The position numbers were made by a program, and so were the translations under genes. From Mayfieldus sp963740555 (GTDB taxonomy: Bacteria > Actinomycetota > Thermoleophilia > Solirubrobacterales > 70-9): a stretch of 64,000 bases of DNA. The notes beneath the pieces were generated by a model. That model was not told where the DNA came from and did no database searches. It saw only the letters and a list, made by a program, of their open reading frames with translations. Positions 60,837 through 64,000 of the stretch are shown piece by piece; within the stretch, counting starts at the first letter, position 1; every line of letters starts with the position of its first letter. The DNA is taken from positions 365,187-429,186 of the forward strand of contig CAVUES010000005.1 in NCBI GenBank assembly GCA_963740555.1, in the 5' to 3' direction.

Positions 60837-61598
60837 CTAGAGGCCGCGCTGGTCGCTGCCGCGCTGGGCGACGGCGTAGTGAACCGTGGTGGAAGTCGCG
60901 ACGCCGAGCGCCTGCGCCGTGGCGCTGGTGAGATCGAACGTGTAGCCGGCCGCGTAGGGCCCGCGGTCGATCACCGGAACCACGATCGAGTGGCCGTGGT
61001 AGGCGAGTGTCACCTTTGTCCCGCAGGGCAGCGACTTGTGAGCGACGCCGAGCGTCGTTTGGCCAAGCACCGTGCCGCAGGCGGTCTGGTTGCCGTAGAA
61101 GCCCGGGCCGTACCAGGTGGCGCCGGCCCGATCCATCGAGTGGACCAGCGCTGAGCTGGTCGACTTGTTGACGACTCCCGTCGTGGGCAGGCCCGCCTCG
61201 CCCTGGAACTCCTTCACGGCGCCCTTTGTGGGCGACTTGAAGATCGTGCTCACGTGGACGCCGGAGGCATAGCTCTTCGACTTCACGATCCCGTTCAGGA
61301 CCTGGACGTCGCTGCCCTTCATGCCGACGTGCAGCACCCGGGAGCCGAACGACGAGGTCGCGGTCGGGGGCGCCGGGGGCGTCAGCGTCGGAGAGGTGTC
61401 GCCGCTGCCGGTCGCGGTGCCGCCGCCGACCCCGACACCGCCGCTGGCGGCGTGCGCGGAGGCAGCGGCGACGACAAGCGTGAAGACGGCCAGAAGCACG
61501 GCCCAGAGCGCATGGCGATCTGGGCGCCGTCCGCGCGTACCGCTCTCCCGATTGAAGTTGTCACCCGCTCGCCAACGGCGGGGCATGCGTTCGTCCAT
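60837..61598 (-). CDS. Exported peptidoglycan-binding protein with RlpA-like double-psi beta-barrel
   Basis: A 253-residue secreted cell-wall protein. The signal region is HALWAVLLAVFTLVVAAASA. After a Thr/Pro linker, residues 85-155 resemble a PG_binding_1 domain (VLHVGMKGSDVQVLNGIVKS, VKEFQGEAGLPTTGVVNKST). Residues 160-245 are an RlpA-like/3D barrel: ATWYGPGFYGNQTACGTVLG, SLPCGTKVTLAY and VIDRGPYAAGYTFDLT, containing the catalytic-type Asp. It may be a lytic transglycosylase or a cell-wall binding protein. A c-di-AMP riboswitch lies immediately upstream, which is known for such genes in actinobacteria. Confidence 0.9.
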   Translation of the reverse strand: MDERMPRRWRAGDNFNRESGTRGRRPDRHALWAVLLAVFTLVVAAASAHAASGGVGVGGGTATGSGDTSPTLTPPAPPTATSSFGSRVLHVGMKGSDVQVLNGIVKSKSYASGVHVSTIFKSPTKGAVKEFQGEAGLPTTGVVNKSTSSALVHSMDRAGATWYGPGFYGNQTACGTVLGQTTLGVAHKSLPCGTKVTLAYHGHSIVVPVIDRGPYAAGYTFDLTSATAQALGVATSTTVHYAVAQRGSDQRGL

Positions 61599-61607
61599 AG
61601 CCTCTTT

Positions 61608-61730
61608 CTGAGCGCTTACGGGGTTAGCTGACGGGCTCGCGCTGAAAGAGCTGCGCTACGCGGCAGATGCCTGCGATTCGCCCCAACCAGGTGGGTCCCC
61701 CGCTCCCCGCGATATTTGGCGGGGACTCAG
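61608..61730 (-). promoter_or_regulatory. c-di-AMP riboswitch (ydaO-yuaA type)
   Basis: On the minus strand the 5' stretch CTGAG (61726-61730) pairs with CTCAG (61608-61612) to form P1. Between them are the class signatures GCGGGGAGCGGGGGACCCAC (61691-61710), CTGGTTGGGGCGAATCGCAG (61671-61690) and GCGAGCCCGTCAGCTAACCC (61621-61640), followed by GTAAGCG. These are the conserved ydaO elements, as I recall them. The P1 3' strand is followed directly by AGAAAGAGG, the likely ribosome binding site of the RlpA-like gene, so control of translation is plausible; no terminator is seen. Confidence 0.87.
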
Positions 61731-61892
61731 CGGAAAGTCGCGGCATCCTAACAAAGGATCGGACGGCCATGAGCCGTTAACCCTAAACCCTCACTCGATA
61801 CTTGAGGGATGGGGCATTTCCAGTCGCCCCGTCACAGACGCCACGAACTCAAGAAGCCGTTCGGGGCGAGCCGCAAATATCCTGCTCCGGCG

Positions 61893-62723
61893 ATGTCAAC
61901 CGCGGTAATAACCGGTGCTGGCAGAGGCCTCGGACGCGCCGTTGCGCGGGCGCTTGCCGATCGGGGACTCACCGTGCACGTCACCGACGTCGACGGCGAG
62001 GCGGCGGAAGCGGTCGCCGCCGAGCTCGGTGGGGGCGCCTTCTACTCGCCGTTAGACGTTCGCGACTCCAACGCCTGCCGCAAGGTCGCCGCGGCGACGC
62101 TCGAGCGGGCCGGATCGCTCGACGTCTGGGTCAACAACGCCGGCATCCTGATCACGGGCGTCGCCTGGGATCAGGACGAGGAGACCCGTCGTGCGATGCT
62201 CGAGATCAACGCTGCCGGGACGATGAACGGCACGGTCGCGGCGCTCGAGCCGATGCTGGAGGCCGGCAGCGGCCACGTGATCAACGTGATCTCGCTTGCC
62301 GGCCTGATCGCGGCGCCCGGCGAGGTCAGCTACTCGGCGAGCAAGCATGCGGCGATTGCCTTCACGCTCGGAACGCTCCTCGACCTGCGCCGCGCGGGAA
62401 TCGAGGGGATCCACCTTTCGGCGGTCTGCCCGGACGGGATCTGGACCCCGATGCTCGCCGACAAGCTCGACGACCCCGACGCGGCGGGATCGTTCTCGGG
62501 CACACTGCTGACGCCGGAACAGGTGGCGCCGCGAATCGCCGCGCTACTCGATCGCCCACGGCCGGTGCTGACGATCCCCCGTTGGCGCGGCGTCGTAATG
62601 AGGATCTTCGACGCCTTCCCAACCCTCGCCATCCGGCTCACCCCGTGGCTGATGCGCGACGCGCAGCGCCGCCAGAGCCGCTACAAGAAGCGCATCGAAG
62701 CGGGGCGCTGGCCGAAAACTTAG
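61893..62723 (+). CDS. Short-chain dehydrogenase/reductase
   Basis: A 276-residue classical SDR. STAVITGAGRGLGRAVARAL is the cofactor loop (TGxxxGxG), DVWVNNAGILITG holds NNAG, and the catalytic YSASK appears near residue 150, preceded by VISLAG with the active-site serine. HVTDVDG after strand 2 favours NAD(H). The substrate is unknown. ATG 61893 starts exactly at the SDR core; an in-frame ATG at 61809 would add 28 residues of unrelated sequence. The gap 61731-61808 holds no gene. Confidence 0.88.
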   Translation: MSTAVITGAGRGLGRAVARALADRGLTVHVTDVDGEAAEAVAAELGGGAFYSPLDVRDSNACRKVAAATLERAGSLDVWVNNAGILITGVAWDQDEETRRAMLEINAAGTMNGTVAALEPMLEAGSGHVINVISLAGLIAAPGEVSYSASKHAAIAFTLGTLLDLRRAGIEGIHLSAVCPDGIWTPMLADKLDDPDAAGSFSGTLLTPEQVAPRIAALLDRPRPVLTIPRWRGVVMRIFDAFPTLAIRLTPWLMRDAQRRQSRYKKRIEAGRWPKT

Positions 62724-62771
62724 GGCAAGACGGGTATCCACTTCCCAGCCCGCCTGAACACGCTTAAGGGC

Positions 62772-63830
62772 CTAGAAATCGCTCTTGAGACGCTTCCACT
62801 CTTTGCGCCCTGGCCCAGGTGACTTGACAATGTCCGCATCTCTAAGGATCCGAAGATGCCTGTGGATGTAGCCAGAGCTGACGTCTGGCAGCGCCCGCTG
62901 GAGGTCGTCGAAAGTGAAAGCCTCGGAGGTTCGAGAGCGCACGAACTGTTTGATGCGTTCGGCCTTTGAGCCTCGACCGCTGCTGACATCTCCAACTCGG
63001 GTCTCGAACTCCTTGTATGCAGCGTTGAGAATTCCGAGAAAATAGTTGAGCCATGGCCAGATGTCGTGCTCACCACGGTCCCATCCCGCTGTCGACTTTT
63101 CAAGACTCTCGTAGTAGGTCTCCTTACTGCCTTCGACGAGCTTCTCGAGGCTGATGAATCGACCGACCTCATGGCCGGCTTGGTAAAGCAGGAGGAGCGT
63201 GAGGAGCCGGGACATGCGCCCGTTGCCATCGTTGAAGGGGTGGATCATCAGGAAGTCGAAGACGTAGGCTCCGGACAAAAGCAGCGGAGCATGCTGCGCC
63301 TCCTTGCTCGCATCGTTGAAGCGTTCATGCAGCTCGTCCATGGCCCCCGGCGTTTCAAAGGGGCTGACGCCTTCGAAAATGATCCCGATCTTGTTGCCGG
63401 CGCTGTCGAAGCGCGCGACCTCATTCTGAGTGTTCTTGAAGCGGCCGCCTGGTGTAGCCGTGAACGAATAGAGATCCCGATGCAACTGCTCGACGACCGA
63501 GCGCTTGAATGGGATGTGCTCAGCACTCGAGTGGATCGTGTCGAGCACTTTCCTGTAACCGGCAATCTCCTCCTCTGAGCGGTTCTGGGGCGTCGTCTTT
63601 TCCTGAACGAGGTCCACGATCCGCTCTCGTGGAGCCGTGATGCTCTCGATTGCGTTTGAGGCCTCAGTGCTCTGGATGCGAGCTATCTCGGTGAGCGTGT
63701 CCAGGATCTGAGGGTTCTGTCGCCGGAAGGCCTCCTCACGGCCCCGGCCCGCGGTCACCTCGCTCAGGGCGTTGGTGGTTGCCGCAGGCACCATGCCGAG
63801 GTGCTGTTCGAGATCACGGAAGGTCTGCAT
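62772..63830 (-). CDS. Fic family AMP-transferase with N-terminal inhibitory motif and winged-helix tail
   Basis: A 352-residue Fic protein that would transfer AMP (or another nucleotide group) to a target hydroxyl. The Fic motif is H197-P-F-N-D-G-N-G-R205. A class-II inhibitory helix is suggested by S58-N-A-I-E62-S63, close to the (S/T)xxxE(G/N) rule. Residues 280-350 look like a winged helix (SEAFTFDDLQRALPDVSSGY and HRHLRILRDADIV), so the protein may bind DNA and regulate itself. ATG 63830 is preferred over TTG 63845. Six copies of an AAATAGGCAC-like repeat lie upstream. Confidence 0.92.
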   Translation of the reverse strand: MQTFRDLEQHLGMVPAATTNALSEVTAGRGREEAFRRQNPQILDTLTEIARIQSTEASNAIESITAPRERIVDLVQEKTTPQNRSEEEIAGYRKVLDTIHSSAEHIPFKRSVVEQLHRDLYSFTATPGGRFKNTQNEVARFDSAGNKIGIIFEGVSPFETPGAMDELHERFNDASKEAQHAPLLLSGAYVFDFLMIHPFNDGNGRMSRLLTLLLLYQAGHEVGRFISLEKLVEGSKETYYESLEKSTAGWDRGEHDIWPWLNYFLGILNAAYKEFETRVGDVSSGRGSKAERIKQFVRSRTSEAFTFDDLQRALPDVSSGYIHRHLRILRDADIVKSPGPGRKEWKRLKSDF

Positions 63831-63833
63831 CGG

Positions 63834-64000
63834 AAATAGGCACAAGCGGTCGCTAAATAGGAACTTTCATCGCATCAGGTTCCATTGTTAGTGCCCACGA
63901 ACCTGCGGCCGAGCGGCAAGGGAAATAGTCACTAACTTCGTCAGAATACCTATTTGGCCGGACTTAGTGCCTATTTCTCGCTCCGCAGTTGAGCAAATAG
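63834..64000. repeat. Iteron-like AAATAGGCAC repeats upstream of the Fic gene
   Basis: Six copies: plus strand AAATAGGCAC (63834-63843), AAATAGGAAC (63855-63864), AAATAGTCAC (63923-63932) and AAATAG (63995-64000, cut by the window edge); minus strand AAATAGGTA (63947-63955) and AAATAGGCAC (63967-63976). The best pair extends to GAAATAGGCACTAA. They are in both orientations over 170 bases with no gene between. The pattern suggests a multi-site operator or an origin-like cluster; the first copy ends four bases from the Fic ATG. Confidence 0.8.

Overview
The window comes from a high-GC actinobacterium. The gene set suggests the class Thermoleophilia or a near relative, although no 16S or other phylogenetic marker is present: ethylmalonyl-CoA-pathway enzymes of the actinobacterial type, a GTP-dependent PEP carboxykinase, glutamine synthetase I, ClpS, VKOR/DsbA oxidative folding, an IS481-type element, an LPXTG protein and a c-di-AMP riboswitch. 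Many genes have no Shine-Dalgarno sequence but carry a TAnnnT -10 box 6 to 9 bases before the start codon, which points to widespread leaderless transcription.

Region 1 (about 0-20 kb) is metabolic. A MarR regulator diverges from YceI and an FMN reductase. ClpS and an exported protein follow. Next come an ethylmalonyl-CoA mutase (MeaA type), VKOR plus DsbA-like thiol proteins, a MaoC hydratase, a group of AlkZ-like, SCP2, SDR and acyl-CoA dehydrogenase genes, and a malyl-CoA/methylmalyl-CoA lyase. Together these cover four steps of the ethylmalonyl-CoA acetate-assimilation route; crotonyl-CoA carboxylase/reductase and epimerase are not in the window. TrpB2, GTP-PEPCK, a divergent SucCD pair and a small ferredoxin follow. 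The ferredoxin gene is partly duplicated around a glycosyltransferase gene.

Region 2 (20-34 kb) holds a frameshifted S15-type hydrolase, an acyl-CoA ligase, a class-III aminotransferase, a double-ACT protein, a PAS-GGDEF-EAL protein, a YyaL-type thioredoxin-domain protein, a SnoaL-like protein, a PhzF-like protein, glutamine synthetase and an AhpD-like protein. The AhpD-like gene lacks the catalytic cysteines and sits behind a perfect ACTTAC/GTAAGT operator. An IS481-type element has inserted at its stop codon.

Region 3 (35-61 kb) is a large cell-surface polysaccharide locus: eleven GT2/GT4 glycosyltransferases, five SAM methyltransferases, a polysaccharide deacetylase, a Wzx-type flippase, an intact O-antigen ligase/polymerase, a Wzc-like tyrosine kinase and a WbaP-like initiating transferase, plus a small LPXTG protein. 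Three of its genes (two glycosyltransferases and a second O-antigen ligase) are broken by frameshifts. At its edge lies an RlpA-like/peptidoglycan-binding protein under a c-di-AMP (ydaO) riboswitch.

Region 4 (61.8-64 kb) has an SDR and a Fic AMP-transferase whose upstream region carries six copies of an AAATAGGCAC-like motif. No tRNA, rRNA or CRISPR array was seen, and no gene-free stretch exceeds about 300 bases.
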